A stretch of DNA of 64,000 nt from the NCBI GenBank assembly GCA_021292165.1, contig CM037876.1, positions 281,950,521 to 282,014,520 on the forward strand. The letters are read 5' to 3'. The stretch is from Shinisaurus crocodilurus. Taxonomy: Eukaryota; Chordata; Lepidosauria; Squamata; Shinisauridae. Of the stretch, positions 21,895 to 32,689 are shown one piece after another. The notes beneath the pieces were generated by a model. The model worked only from the letters and a program-made list of their open reading frames with translations. It made no database searches and was not told the origin of the DNA. The stretch's first letter is position 1; each line of letters opens with the position of its first letter. The position numbers and the translations under genes are program-made.

Positions 21895-21985
21895 CATGAA
21901 TTCCAATGGGTCTTACTCCTAGGTAAGTATGCACAAGACTGTGCTTCCTTCTCTGTAAACATGCTTAGGATTGCACTGTAAATTT
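21895..21985. repeat. Common repeat with CAATGGGTCTTACTCC motif, copy
   Basis: CAATGGGTCTTACTCCTAGG, then AAACATGCTTAGGATTGCAC. The same pair of motifs recurs at 24970, 36680, 42165 and 49355. Confidence 0.5.
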
Positions 21986-23064
21986 AAAGTATTTGCTCAA
22001 TAAAGCTTGTATAGGGTTGCCATACTTCTTTTCTTTTCTTTTTTACTGGCCCTGTTCTTGGACCTTTTAGCAGCAGCTTGACGCAGCTAAATCTAGCACA
22101 TGAAGCTTTCCCCATCAGGTGAAGATTAGCCAGGTGAAGATTAGCCTGCTACGTTTTGCTGTGCCAGTCCTGTCGGAGGCGGGGGGAAGAGGGAGAAGGG
22201 AGATAGCAACCCTATAGATACATGTAAATATTGCTCTATTGAGTAATTGGGGGCATCTTCCAGCCAAAGTTAAGCACTTTTGAGGCCTGTTGCTTTCAGT
22301 GGAAGAGCTGTGCAAGCTAAATTCTCTGCCACAGAAATCAATAGACGTTAGTGCATAATTTGGGCTGGATCATGCCCTATGTAAGTAAATGGATTGGCCC
22401 CGTCAGAGTATAAAGTCTTGATTTTTATTAGCTGTTGAAGGAGACGATCTCCTATAGTTCATGAGGTCGAAAGGCCTGTGTGTTTGGCAACTAAGAGAAC
22501 TGGAGTCACACTCCCTCGACTCCTCATGTGTGCTTGATTTAGAGGTTGACATTGGAGCAGAAAGGAGACTTTCCATTGATTTTGACTTCAAAGGCCTTTG
22601 GATCAGGCTGCTGTAGTCATTGTATCAGTGGCCTGAATTCATTTCAGATTGGCACCCGATCAGCACAGCTGACGGCTGATCTGTTACAGATGCAGCAAAG
22701 TGGCCTGATGCAAGCCACTCTCCAATCCAATATCCACAACAGAATGAAACAACATGCCAGGCCTGTGTGCAGAAATCTTGGGCCCTCCTTGAGCATTTAA
22801 CTCTTTGGAAAGGTTCTCCCAAGGAAACGAAGCCAGAGAAATGAAGCTGTCAGAGAGCCTCAAGTTTTGTAGCTGGGGCCGGAGATCAGGTGCCTAGCAA
22901 TTGTGGAAAGAAATAGTTCTCTGTGCAAAGCCAATGTAAGACAGCCACTGTTAAATTTCCCCTCTGTGTGAAGGCATTAGCCAGGCTCCTAGGAAAGGTG
23001 ACCTAGACTAAGAGCAATCCTATACGTGTGGTTAACCCCCAAGCATTCTGGAGAGATCTGACCC
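21986..23064. other. Unrecognised sequence
   Basis: No gene or repeat was recognised. Confidence 0.45.
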
Positions 23065-23427
23065 TAGGGATGTGCGCGGAGCTTGATTGGGGGAGTGGGG
23101 GTGGAAGTCTAGCAAATTCGCCGGGCTCAGCCCCACAAGCTTCCGCGCGACCTACCTTTTCCCCAGATCGACTCACATTCTCATGAGCCGAGCCAGGGAA
23201 AGCAACTTCCGGGTTCCAGCGCTACATCATTTATGTAGAAAATGGCATAAGATACGTTAAAAACGGCCTAATTTGCGCAAATTACAGCCATTTAAAATGT
23301 ATTTAACACTATTTTCTATGTAAACGACATAGAGCCAGGGACCTGGAAGTCCGGTGAGTGCCTCAGCTGGCGCTCGTGCTCGGCGAGCGTGCCACAAGTT
23401 GAGTGCTGGGCGGGTCGTCCATCCCTA
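23065..23427. mobile_element. TIR element with palindromic core (TAGGGATG ends)
   Basis: Starts TAGGGATGTGCGC and ends TCCATCCCTA, which are inverted. The core is a long palindrome: TTATGTAGAAAATGGCAT... mirrored by ATTTTCTATGTAAACGAC. Shares core words with 7507-7912 and the outer plan with 44416-44760. GC-rich shoulders, no ORF. Confidence 0.75.
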
Positions 23428-23429
23428 TC

Positions 23430-24030
23430 TGACTCTACTGACTTTCCCTTTCAACTTCCTTTTCACCAGTCTCCTCATTTCAGAGAAGCTTCTTCTTCTT
23501 TTAAAGTAAATTGCAACTGCAATGGACTTGCTTGGCAATTGTCTATTTACTTAAATGTGGAGCCTGGTATTGCCACCCACAGCAATTCTGTGGAGGAGCC
23601 TACCCCATTTGGGATTTCTAGTTCGTTTGACTTTTTTTGATGTGGAAAGCAACTCTGCTGCCAGTCCTTACCTGACCATTCTACAGAGTAGGGGTGGGGA
23701 ACTGCTTCAGGCCCAGGGGCCAGACTGCCTCTTGGGACACCCACTCTGGGGCCAGATGGGGTTCATCTGCCCAGCTGAGTGATGTTCAATCTGTCCTGGA
23801 GGGGGTTGCTCTCTAGTGCTGTGCCAAAACCCCACCATTCCTTTTGCAACCTCTTAGTTTCCCTGTGAAAGAAGCAGTTGTTTTTGTGCCTCTTTCATTG
23901 GGGTGTTGAGAATTTCGGAGAAATTTCTCAGGGTGCCGGGCTTCGGTACTTACCATACTGTAAGGAGGTGGCTGGGGGGGGGGGGGTGCTCTTTCTTTTA
24001 CCACTTATCCTCATTCTGTCCATGCAGCCT
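23430..24030. other. Mostly unrecognised; possible hAT end near 23692
   Basis: AGGGGTGGGGAACTGC at 23692 followed by CAGGGGCCAGACTGCC looks like the beginning of a hAT-like repeat. No matching right end was found. A poly-G run lies at 23973-23987. Confidence 0.35.
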
Positions 24031-24033
24031 TTT

Positions 24034-24602
24034 TGGCTGCTTGAGCTTCTTGGAAAGCTCTCTAGAGGACTTAGCCAGGACCTCCTCCCTTGGGGCTTTC
24101 TAATGCTGCTGCCTGCTGAATGCCTGCAAGCTGAGTGAGGAGGCAGAGCAGGTGGTGGTTGTGTCCTTTTAACAACAAAACCAAAAATGCCTTGCTCAGC
24201 TCATATTTACTTGAAAACTTCTGCAAGGCACTTTATATCTACTGTAAGGGCCTGAAAGCTGCGCAAGGCATTTTTGGTTTTGTTTGTTTGTTTGTTATAT
24301 TTATACCCCACCTTTTTTCTTGCAAGGAACCCAAGGCGGCTTACATAATCCTCCTCCTCTCTGTTTTATCCTCACAACAACCCTGTGAGGTAGGTTAGGC
24401 TGAGAGTCAGTGACTGGCCCAAAGTCACCCAGTTAGTTTCATGGCCGAGTGGGGACTAGAACCACCACCACCTCCTCCTCCTCCTCCTCCTCTGCCTCCT
24501 CACAGCTTGCAGGCATTCAGCGGGCAGCAGCATTGGAAAGCCCCAAGGGAGGAGGTCCTGGCTAAGTCCTCTAGAGAGCTTTCCAAGAAGCTCAAGCAGC
24601 CA
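24034..24602. mobile_element. Foldback structure with ~100-bp inverted arms
   Basis: GGCTGCTTGAGCTTCTTGGA at 24035 begins an arm whose reverse complement ends at 24601 (TCCAAGAAGCTCAAGCAGCC). The arms match for about 100 bp, for example GGACCTCCTCCCTTGGGGCT against CCCCAAGGGAGGAGGTCC. A second, inner pair (AACAAAACCAAAAATGCC and GGCATTTTTGGTTTTGTT, at about 24174 and 24267) folds within the loop. A tRNA SINE and a (TCC)n run at 24464-24492 interrupt the loop. No ORF of note. Confidence 0.85.
24291..24463 (-). repeat. tRNA-derived SINE (main type), minus, inside foldback
   Basis: ATATTTATACCCCACC, then AAGGCGGCTTACATAATCC, GTGAGGTAGGTTAGGCTGAG and a head that stops at GTGGGGACTAGAACC, so the first ~40 bp of the tRNA-like head are missing. 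Confidence 0.88.
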
Positions 24603-24969
24603 GAGAGCAGCAACCTTAACTGCAGCTTAAGGTTGTTTCAGTGCTGTAACCAGGCCTGAACCACAATTTGTAACCTTGATGGTACCTAGCACAAGTTGCA
24701 AGTTGGTTAGTCTCCTGCCTCTTTGCAGGTTGGTGCTGATCACTCTGACAGGCATACCCCTAGGAAGCAGGAGCTGCACTCCCAAGGGCCGGACTGATCC
24801 CTCAGACCTTTTTCGGCAAGGGACTAGCCTTGCCAAAAAGCACTGACACCACCAAATCCCAGCCAAAGCATGACCAGATTGGGGGTTAAGATTTGGGTTG
24901 CAGCAACAGCATGACTTCCAGGCTGAGTTTCAAAGAAATGAGAGAACTGAGGTGAGTTACAATCACAAG

Positions 24970-25050
24970 ACTATAATCCTATGTACACTTATGTGAGAGT
25001 AAGCTCCACTGAAGGTAGGTCTTCTGAATAAGCATGCATAGGATTCAGGT
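24970..25050. repeat. Common repeat with GCATAGGATT motif, copy
   Basis: AATCCTATGTACACTTATG, then AAGCATGCATAGGATTC. Same motif pair as at 21895 and 49355, more diverged. Confidence 0.45.
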
Positions 25051-25236
25051 GCACAACACTTCTGTCTGAAGAGTCTGTGGCTGTTTTTGTGGTAATTGAG
25101 TTACAACCCAATCCTATGGCATGTTGCTTGGAAGCTTCTGGGACTCATATTTACTTTAATTTCTAACCCTCTTACCTAGGTAAAAATTTCCTCCCACCAG
25201 GCTCTGAGAAGCTTACAATAGATAGATAGATAGATA

Positions 25237-26858
25237 CAGTGCCTTGCAGAAGTATTCACCCCCCTTTGACTTTTCCACGTTTCGTTGTGTTACAACCTGG
25301 AATTGAAATGGATTTAGTTGGCATTGTTACCACTCAATGCACACAAGATACTTGACACTGTGAAGGTGCAAAATATTTTTATTGTGGCACAAAGGTTAAG
25401 TAAACAAAAACAAACTGGCACTTGTTGGTTGCATAAATATTCACCCCTTTTGCTGTGACATGCCTAAAGAAGCTCTGGTGCGACCCACTGCCTCCAGAAG
25501 TCACATACTATAAGTTGTTGGACGGAGTCCACCTGTGTGCAATTCCAGTGCCACAGGATCTCAGATTAAATACACCTGTTTCTGGAAGGACCCATTGTTT
25601 GTAGGAAAGCATGTCTAAACAAACAGCATCATGAAGACCATGGAGCTATCCAAGCACCAATCAGGGTTGGGTTATAAAAAAAAATAATAATCCCAAACTA
25701 TGAACATCCCCTGGAGCACTGTTAAATCCATTATTGCAAAATGAAAAGAATATGGCTTAACATGTGACTCTGCCTAGAGAAGGCCGTCCATCAAAACTCA
25801 GTGACTGGGTAAGGAGGGCATTAGTCAGAGAAGAAACCAAGAGGCTGATGGTCACTCTAAAGGAGCTGGAAAGATCTGCAGCTGAGATGGGAGAAACCAT
25901 CCATGGGACAACTATCACCCAGACACTCCACAAAGCTGGGCTTTATGGAAAAGTGGTGAGAAGAAAGCCATTGCTGAAACAAACCCATAATAAAGCCCAT
26001 TTGGAGTTTGCAAAAAGGCATGTGGGAGACACAGCAACATGTGGGAAAAGGCTCTCTGGTCTGATGAGACCAAAATCGAACTTTTTGGCCTTGCCACAAA
26101 ACGCTATGTGTGGCGCAAAGCTGACAGTGCTCATTGCCCTGAGAACACCATCCCCACAGTGACCCATGGTGGTGGCAGCATCATGTTGTGGGGGATGCTT
26201 TTCCTCAGCAGGGAACGGGAAACTGTTCAGGATTGAGGGCAAGATGGATGGAGCCAAATACAGGGCAATTCTAGAGGAAAACCTCTTTCATTCTGCAAGG
26301 GACCTGGGACTGGGGCAGAGGTTCACCTTCCAGCAGGGCAATGACCCTAAACACACAGCCAAAGTAACACTGGAGTGGTTGAAAAACAAGAACCTGAATG
26401 TCTTAGAATGGCCCAGTCAAAGCCCAGATCTCAATCCAATTGAGAATCTGTGGCAAGACTTGAAAGTTGCTGTTCCCCAACAGTCCCCATCCAACCTGAC
26501 AAAGCCGGAGCAATTTTGCCAGGAAGAATGGGCAAACATTGCAGGATCCAGATGTACAAAGCTGATAGAGACTTACCCAAGAAGACTTGCAGCTGTAATT
26601 GCTGCCAAATGTACTTGTACCACGTATTGACTCGGGGTGTGTGTGTGTGAATACTTATGCAATCAAAAAGTGCCAGTTTCTTTTTGTTTACTTGACTTTT
26701 GTGCCATGATAAAAATATTTTGCACCTTCACAGTGTTGAGTATCTTGTGTACATCAAGTGATAACAATGCCAATTAAATCCATTTCAATTCCCCAGGTTA
26801 TTATAACACAACAAAATGTGGAAAAGTCAAAAGGGGTGAATATTTCTGCAAGGCACTG
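25237..26858 (+). mobile_element. Tc1-type DNA transposon, 1622 bp
   Basis: Terminal inverted repeats run for well over 100 bp: CAGTGCCTTGCAGAAGTATTCACC at the left, mirrored by GAATATTTCTGCAAGGCACTG at the right. The left side is preceded by TA, as expected for Tc1/mariner target choice; the right flank is TG, so the duplicated TA has mutated. The left end sits directly after a (GATA)n run at 25219-25236. Length is typical of Tc1 elements. The encoded transposase is broken (separate entry). Confidence 0.95.
25620..26630 (+). pseudogene. Tc1 transposase, dead copy
   Basis: The coding region is split over three frames. The N-terminal DNA-binding part (H-T-H-like, with R-P-S-K-L-S and L-H-K-A-G-L) is in the frame 25764-26162. 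The first catalytic Asp (W-S-D-E-T-K, about 26059) is in another frame (26039-26236). The rest of the DDE domain is in a third (26166-26630) with N-D-P-K-H-T and the catalytic Glu in P-D-L-N-P-I-E-N-L-W. In Tc1 proteins the second catalytic Asp is the first D of D-N-D-P-K-H; here it is Gly (codon GGC at 26337-26339). Two frameshifts and the lost Asp make it inactive. The protein normally cuts and pastes the element at TA sites. The first ~100 bp after 25620 are too degraded to define the start. Confidence 0.93.
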
Positions 26859-26859
26859 T

Positions 26860-27903
26860 GTTTTTAAATGACTACTTAACAATATACTTTGATGTATCCA
26901 AAAGGCAGGACAATGGGTTTAAAGGCACTGCTCCACAAAGCCATATGAGACCACTTGGCTGGAAAACCATGAGGGTTTCATGGGTTGCAACATCAGACTC
27001 AAGTTCATTCAGATATCCATGTCTGCTGCCACCCTAAGCCAAACTTAATCCCTTCTGCCCTCAAGCTTTAAGAGTAGGCGGCAGTGCCAGATTGACAACT
27101 GAAGGCAGCAACACCCCACTGGCAGGAATCCCAGTAGAGCCTCCAAGAATCTGTACCGCAGCAGATTGGCTTAAATTCTTTGCATCCTACTGACTTGTCT
27201 GAAGTGTGAGCTCACCCACCTGGAGAGCTTATACCAGAGAGGGTTTTTTCTGATTTCCCTCAGTGATTCACCTAAATGAAATCTGGAGTAATTAAGTGCC
27301 TTAATCCTGCCCTCATGAACTCAGTGGCAAAACTCCACCCACCTCTCAACCTCTTTTGCCATGTGTGAACTTGTTTTCCCCTCTGCATGGATCTTCTGAC
27401 CCCAGCCCATCTCAGTTTTCCCACATTATCATTACTTGTATGATGCATCGTATTCTGGGAACCTTATCACGTCTCCCCCATTTTACGATTGCCTCCTAAG
27501 AAGTAAATAACTGGCTTATTGCTAAAGCTCCACACAAGGAGGGTTGAGTGGATTAGCCTGGGTCTCAGTTTTCTGTAGAGATGCCAGTTTAGTAATTTCT
27601 AAATTATGTGCCATGGCACACTAATGTGCCACAAGGGACAGGGTTGTCAGGTCTGCCTTGAAAAATGTAACCACTGTGTTGGATGCATCCATCACTTCGG
27701 GCCCCTCAGAGCTTTCCCCCGCCACTTTCTCTCAGTATAAGGACAGTAACATCATCTCAAGGGAGGGAGCAAGATGTCATCTAGATTCCTTAACACAGCT
27801 TCAGCTACAGCTTCCGGGCTTGGGTAAACCTAGAATCGTCACTCTTATCCTGGGGGAAAGGTCCCATTCCTGAGCCCTCACTGGCTCAGGAATTGGGTCT
27901 CCC
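26860..27903. other. Unrecognised sequence
   Basis: No gene or known repeat was recognised on either strand. Confidence 0.45.
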
Positions 27904-28392
27904 CAGGGCCGGCGCTACCGCTAGGCAAACTAGGCAGTTGCCTAGGGTGCATGGCTGAAGAGGGCACAAAAACGCTGCGCTCCTCTTCGCCGCCGCTGGG
28001 CCGCCCCGCCGCCGCTGCGCCGCCCGCCGCCACGCAGCCCGTCTGCCCATCTGCCAGCCACCGCGCCGCCCCCTCCCGCCCACCCGCCCGCCACCTACCT
28101 TCTCCATGCCGCTTCCGGAGCCCCGCCCACATTGTTTTGGCGGGAGGAACCAGGGCAACAGGGCTTAAACAGCCCTGTTGCCCTGGTTTCCCCAGCCAAA
28201 AACAGAGCGCGGGGGTCCCGTCACGTCACTTCCTCCTCGGAGGAGGAGGCGGCCAGGGCGGGGGGAAGGTAGGGGGCGGGGGGGTTGCAGAGCAGGGCTG
28301 CTTTGCTCCGGAGCCCCCCCCCCCACGGCACGAGAGGGGGGCGCTAAATATAATTTCAGCCTAGGGCACCAAACTGCCCTGCACCGGTCCTG
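27904..28392. mobile_element. hAT-like non-autonomous element, GC-rich
   Basis: Starts CAGGGCCGGCGCTACC, ends CACCGGTCCTG. Flanks GGTCTCCC (27896-27903) and GATCTCCC (28393-28400) form an 8-bp duplication with one mismatch. The same terminal words bound the short copy at 42736-42900. The middle is very GC-rich with repeated CCGCC and no transposase. The open frames inside reflect base composition. Confidence 0.85.
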
Positions 28393-28471
28393 GATCTCCC
28401 ACTAGTTGGGGTTATTGTTCTTCTTGCTTGCATATTCAAAGAAGCTGTAAGGGAAGGGTTGATCAGGGGAG

Positions 28472-29037
28472 TAGGGATGTGTGAGGAATCCAATAGAGGG
28501 TGAAATTCTGATGGATTTTCTCAACTCAGCCACGCAGGATTCTGTTCTGTCAACTTTGCGCTGATGCCGACTCAATCTGATATGAGACAAGCCAGCATGG
28601 GGACTTCCGTTTTTAAAACCGGCCACAATTTGCACATTTTTAAAAAAAAAAGTTAGGGAAATTTGCATAAATTGTAGAGCGGAGCCTGAAATTGGCAAAA
28701 TTATGAAATTTGCTAAATACCTTTCAAGTATTTATGTGAAATACCTTTCAAGTAAAGCTGGTATATTTATTAAGCTAGAAAAAAAGCTACAACAAGAACA
28801 ACAACGACTCGAATCTAAGGAAATTGATCCCAATTTGCACAAATCGCAGTTCGTGCAAATGGCGCTAGAGATACGTAGTTTTTGGCTCCCAATTTGTGCA
28901 AATGTTTTAAGCACTTCATGGACCCCCCCCCCCCCAAAAAAACCTGACTCAGCCCACTTTCGATCATCAAGGTCATAAAGGTGTTGAAAGTCCATTGAGC
29001 TCAAACGGAATGAGTTTTCCAGCGTTGCACATCACTA
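28472..29037. mobile_element. Element with TAGGGATGTG / CACATCACTA ends
   Basis: TAGGGATGTGTGAGG at the left and TTGCACATCACTA at the right are an imperfect inverted pair. Inside are repeated AATTTGCAC/AAATTTG words and a direct repeat of AAATACCTTTCAAGTA at about 28715 and 28739. No coding capacity. Confidence 0.5.
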
Positions 29038-29237
29038 AGAGTGGTGTTAGGGGATCAAAAATGCGAGATCAAATACAGATAGGGGGGGGGAAGCAAAAAG
29101 ACAGCTGTGGCGATTGATAATTCCCGATACATTTCAAAAAATGTTTCTTGATTAGGAGACTTTATACTTCTTATTAAGATGATTTGTGGGGGGCGAGGGG
29201 AGATCATGCTGTATTTCACCAAAGCAAACCTGGTGAG

Positions 29238-29397
29238 GCCTGTGGCTTATGCTGGCTCAGCTTGTCTGAGCGTGGAAAGCTAAGCAGGGTCAGGCCTGGT
29301 TATTACTTGGATGGGAGACCCCTCCTCTAGTTTCCTGCATTGAGCAGGTGGTTGGACTCGATAGCCTTGTAGGCTCCTTCCAACTCTATGATCTATA
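29238..29397 (+). repeat. 5S rRNA-derived SINE with CR1 tail, copy A
   Basis: The first ~85 nt read as a 5S rRNA gene 5' half: GCCTGTGGCTTATGCTGG, then GGAAAGCTAAGCAGGGTCAG (A-box region) and TTACTTGGATGGGAGACC (C-box region). After GGGAGACC the sequence switches to CTAGTTTCCTGCATTGAGC, GTTGGACTCGATAGCC and CAACTCTATGATCTATA, which match the 3' end of the CR1 copy at 16426-16520. Pol III internal promoter elements are thus present; 5S-derived SINEs are an established class. Flanking duplication not evident. Confidence 0.9.
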
Positions 29398-29503
29398 AGC
29401 TGCATCATGAAAGATTTGTTGAGCAGTCTTTAATACGGAGTACAAATGCCCTACAACCCTTTGAAGTGTGCTGCTGTTTTCATTCACTGTCATTAGTCTT
29501 TAA

Positions 29504-29940
29504 GGGCGCAATCCTATCAGACTGATGTCCACTAGATGGAAGGCTCCAATCTCAGAGACCTCCATCTATCTTGAAATGAATGAAATGAAATCTGAAGCCC
29601 TGCCAGCAAGAGCCAGTCAGGGGGAGGAGGGGCAGAGACTTTTACAACCTCTCCGTCTTCTGTTTTTGCATTTTGAGTTAGACTGGCCTAGCTCCAGCAG
29701 ATCCACATTCTCTCTCATCCTCCCCCACAGTCCCGCTCCCCAAATGCTCATTTCCCCCCCACACACACACACCCAGGGAGCTTTCCATGGTAGCTGGGAT
29801 GGGTGAGAGGTGGGGAAACCAAGCAGGGATTTTCTCCCCCACCCTCTCCAAGGTCATAGCTCTATCTACAGCCTGAAAAGCGTACATCACCAGTATCCTA
29901 CGGCCCCTGAGACAATGTCTAAGGGCCATAGGATCGCTCT
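29504..29940. mobile_element. TTAA-flanked element with GGGCGCAATCC end
   Basis: TTAA (29500-29503) precedes GGGCGCAATCCTATC; the right side reads GGGCCATAGGATCGCTCT followed by CTAA. The ends are imperfect inverted repeats. The interior is unrelated to the other TTAA elements apart from the ends. Assignment to a piggyBac-like class is inference. Confidence 0.5.
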
Positions 29941-30127
29941 CTAAGTCTGACACTAAAGTCTCACACAAATTATTTAGCATCCCAACTTAGTATTCAGTTT
30001 TTGCTGCATCACACAATACTGTCAGTGTATCCATAATATGAATTGTTTATGAATCTCTAGATCTGTTGAAAAGGTGCTAATCCTGGCAGGGGAACTAATC
30101 AAAAAGTGCCAAAAGAATAACATACAT

Positions 30128-30489
30128 TGACTGGGTTCAGACAACATGATAACCCACACTCAAGGGTTGAGTATGGGTTGAGTGTGGGTTGTCATTGAAC
30201 CGTAGGTTGTTCTTGAAACATGGGTTGAAACATGTTGTCTGAATCCAGCTGTGCTAACAAACCATGCAACCTATTATGTTAACCACGAACAACTCACAGT
30301 TCACAACCCAACAACAAACCATGGGCTCTCTTCATGGATTGTTTGTGGTTAACAAATCATGGTTTGTTAGCACAGCTGGATTCAGACAACTCAATAACCC
30401 ATGGTTCAACAACAACCCACGGTTCAATGACAATCCACATTCAACCCATACCCTTGAGTATGGGTTACCATGTTGTCTGAACCAAGCCA
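30128..30489. mobile_element. Palindrome-of-palindromes element, copy 3
   Basis: Same plan as 11737-12050: starts TGACTGGGTTCAGACAAC, has a left hairpin, a central GTTAACAAATCATGGTTTGTTAGC palindrome, and a right hairpin ending TTGTCTGAACCAAGCCA. Not interrupted. Confidence 0.85.
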
Positions 30490-30724
30490 TTGTAACCCAC
30501 TCCACAGGAGCTGAGGACATTAGTGCCAAGAACTCAGTGATTGTACTAAGTACAGGAGTTCTTGAACAAGATCAGGTTGCCCTGTGGGGTGGGGTATACA
30601 CTGTGTTAAAAACAAGCCTGCACCAAAACAATCCAAATTTTGTACCCTGAAAAGCTAAATTCTGCAAACAGTATAGAAATTACTTAAATCAAGCCAATTA
30701 GGTTTGCTCTTATTTTCAATTAGC

Positions 30725-31080
30725 CTAGGTGGCGCTAGAGATGTCAATTTGGATTTCTCTCACTTTCTCATATTTCCAGTCTTAAATTTGGTTCATTTGA
30801 AACTTTAAGAATTTCTCCAGTCTTAGGTTCCCAAACTTTGAGATTTTTTTTTTTAAGTTTGCATGAAAATGCATATGAATTTTTTGTGCACATTTCTCTA
30901 AATACATGAATTTTTGTATGCATTTTTGCCTAACATACACATTTTTGGAAGCAATTTTCCTGATGTAATGAATTTTTGAATGTTATTTCCCCTAATATAT
31001 GAATTTTTATGGGTGCATTTTCTTGTATTAGAGAACTCCATTGCAAAATTCAAAGAAGTGCGAATTTCGAACGATAACTG
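30725..31080. repeat. AT-rich repeat with ~30-bp internal iterons
   Basis: Repeated variants of GAATTTTTGTATGCATTTT and AATATATGAATTTTTATGG about 30 bp apart, preceded by TTTCTCCAGTCTTAGG. Inverse orientation to 18050-18434. Confidence 0.6.
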
Positions 31081-31082
31081 CG

Positions 31083-31480
31083 GCAGTATCTAACAGTGTC
31101 ATTCTGCAAATTCAAATAGCACTAGTGGAGCTCTGCCAAATCTTTCCATTGCACAAGCAGTTGTGCATTATGCTTGCGCAATGGGTTGCACAACAGGTTG
31201 CTCAAGCATAATGTATAATGGGTTGCACAACAAGCATAATGCACAATTGCTCACACAACAGGTTGCACAATGGGTTGTGCAATGGGTTTTGCAACAGGTT
31301 GCACAATGGGTTGTGCAATGGGTTGCATAATAGGTTGCACAATCATAATGTGTGACAGGTTGTGCAATGGCTTGCACAAATGTAACTTTAGTTGGATTCT
31401 TCTCTTGTGCATAGTTTGGAACCCAGTTTCTGCTAGAGTAACATCATTTGTGCTAGTGGAATGACACAGTTGGATACTAC
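31083..31480. mobile_element. TIR element with TTGCACAA/TTGTGCAA array
   Basis: GCAGTATCTAACAGTGTCATT at the left is mirrored by AATGACACAGTTGGATACTAC at the right. Between about 31140 and 31380 lies an array of roughly ten-base words, GGGTTGCACAA and GGTTGTGCAA in both senses, with AGCATAATG interspersed. The array reads through in several frames as repeated Q-P-I-A-Q/T-H-C-A-T peptides, a by-product of the period. No transposase. Confidence 0.75.
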
Positions 31481-32680
31481 CCCTGGTTCTAACATGCATA
31501 ATTAGGAAAGTTCCAATTAAAATGCAAACTGAAAGAATTGCTTGTCCATCCCTAGGTGGCAACCTTGAGAAACAATTTAGTCTGCAAGGCTTGTGACAAA
31601 AACATGGCCACAGTGGAGAAGGAGATAGGTTGCCAGAGGCTTTTTGCTGGGTGCACTGGTTTGAAACCACCATCATTAGCCCCTGGTGCCATATAGAAAC
31701 TGTACTTTCCCTATAGGAGAGCAGTATGAAGATCTGGGGATTACATTCAACTCCATTGCACAGCAAGGAGATATGACGTTTTATCCTTCTTCTCTAGATC
31801 ATTATATCCATGGCTAATAACAAAACCAGTAACAAAGTTGAAAACTCTGACGCCTTTCATCCAAGGCTAAATGGGGTTTTCAATACAGTGTACGTTCATA
31901 CACATGGCTGTTTCCCATACCCCATGTCCACTCAGAAAAATAGATAATCTGTTTGTATGATTATATTAGCAAACTGGTCCCAGTAAAGGAGAGTCTAAGA
32001 CAAAATCCAGATGATCAAATTTACTGCTTGAAGCATGAACCTTGATGTTTTAGAATTGACAATAAAAGCCCTGGAACCATTGGCTGTGACACAAAACAGT
32101 CACCAAGGAAGAGAAATCCCAAACACCCAAATGCTTAAGCTTCTATTTTTTCTGTGATATATAATTTTTAAGAGTTTTCTGTTTCACTTAGCAACATTTG
32201 TCAGTTAAGTCTTCCAGCTGAGAGAAGCCTCTCTTAAATCTAGAATAATGTTGCTGTCGCTGCCCTTCGCAATACTAGAAAACACACTAGATATAACACA
32301 ATATGATGACAAGTCAACTGTTGCCTGTTCCATAATCATTTATACTGACAGGAGTATTTCTTACATAATATTTCCAAATCTATGTTTTTCTTGAGAAAGG
32401 TTTGGAATTGTTTTGGCCAAAAATTTGCATTCTGAATTTGAACTAACGGGGGGGTGGGGGACAGCCTCTTTCCATATGCATTCAGGGATGTGTCCTTCTG
32501 GCACAATTAATCTCCACTGGCTTTTACCCATCATGGGCTACATTTCCTGTAATGGCAATGGCTGTTCCATTAATGTAAGATGTCTATCTTCCCATTTTCC
32601 TCAGCTACAGGGCAGTTCAGCAGTGTGGAAAGCAGTAATCCACCTTTTCCACAATAATATATTTCATGTATTTATTGAGA
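31481..32680. other. Unrecognised sequence
   Basis: Both strands give no domain or repeat that I can name. Confidence 0.45.
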
Positions 32681-32689
32681 ATATTTATA

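Noticed and set aside
27951..28405. Long overlapping Pro/Ala/Arg-rich open frames
   Set aside because: They lie inside a GC-rich hAT-like element bounded by an 8-bp duplication; the frames follow from base composition.
29238..29330. A genuine 5S rRNA gene
   Set aside because: Only the first ~85 nt are 5S-like and the sequence then switches to a CR1-type tail, as in two other copies.
31160..31400. CRISPR-like array
   Set aside because: Words are ~10 bases, occur in both senses and lack constant spacers; the sequence is vertebrate.
31168..31766. Repeated Q-P-I-A-Q and T-H-C-A-T peptides that look like a repeat protein
   Set aside because: Generated by the TTGCACAA/TTGTGCAA nucleotide array in several frames; no start context or conserved domain.
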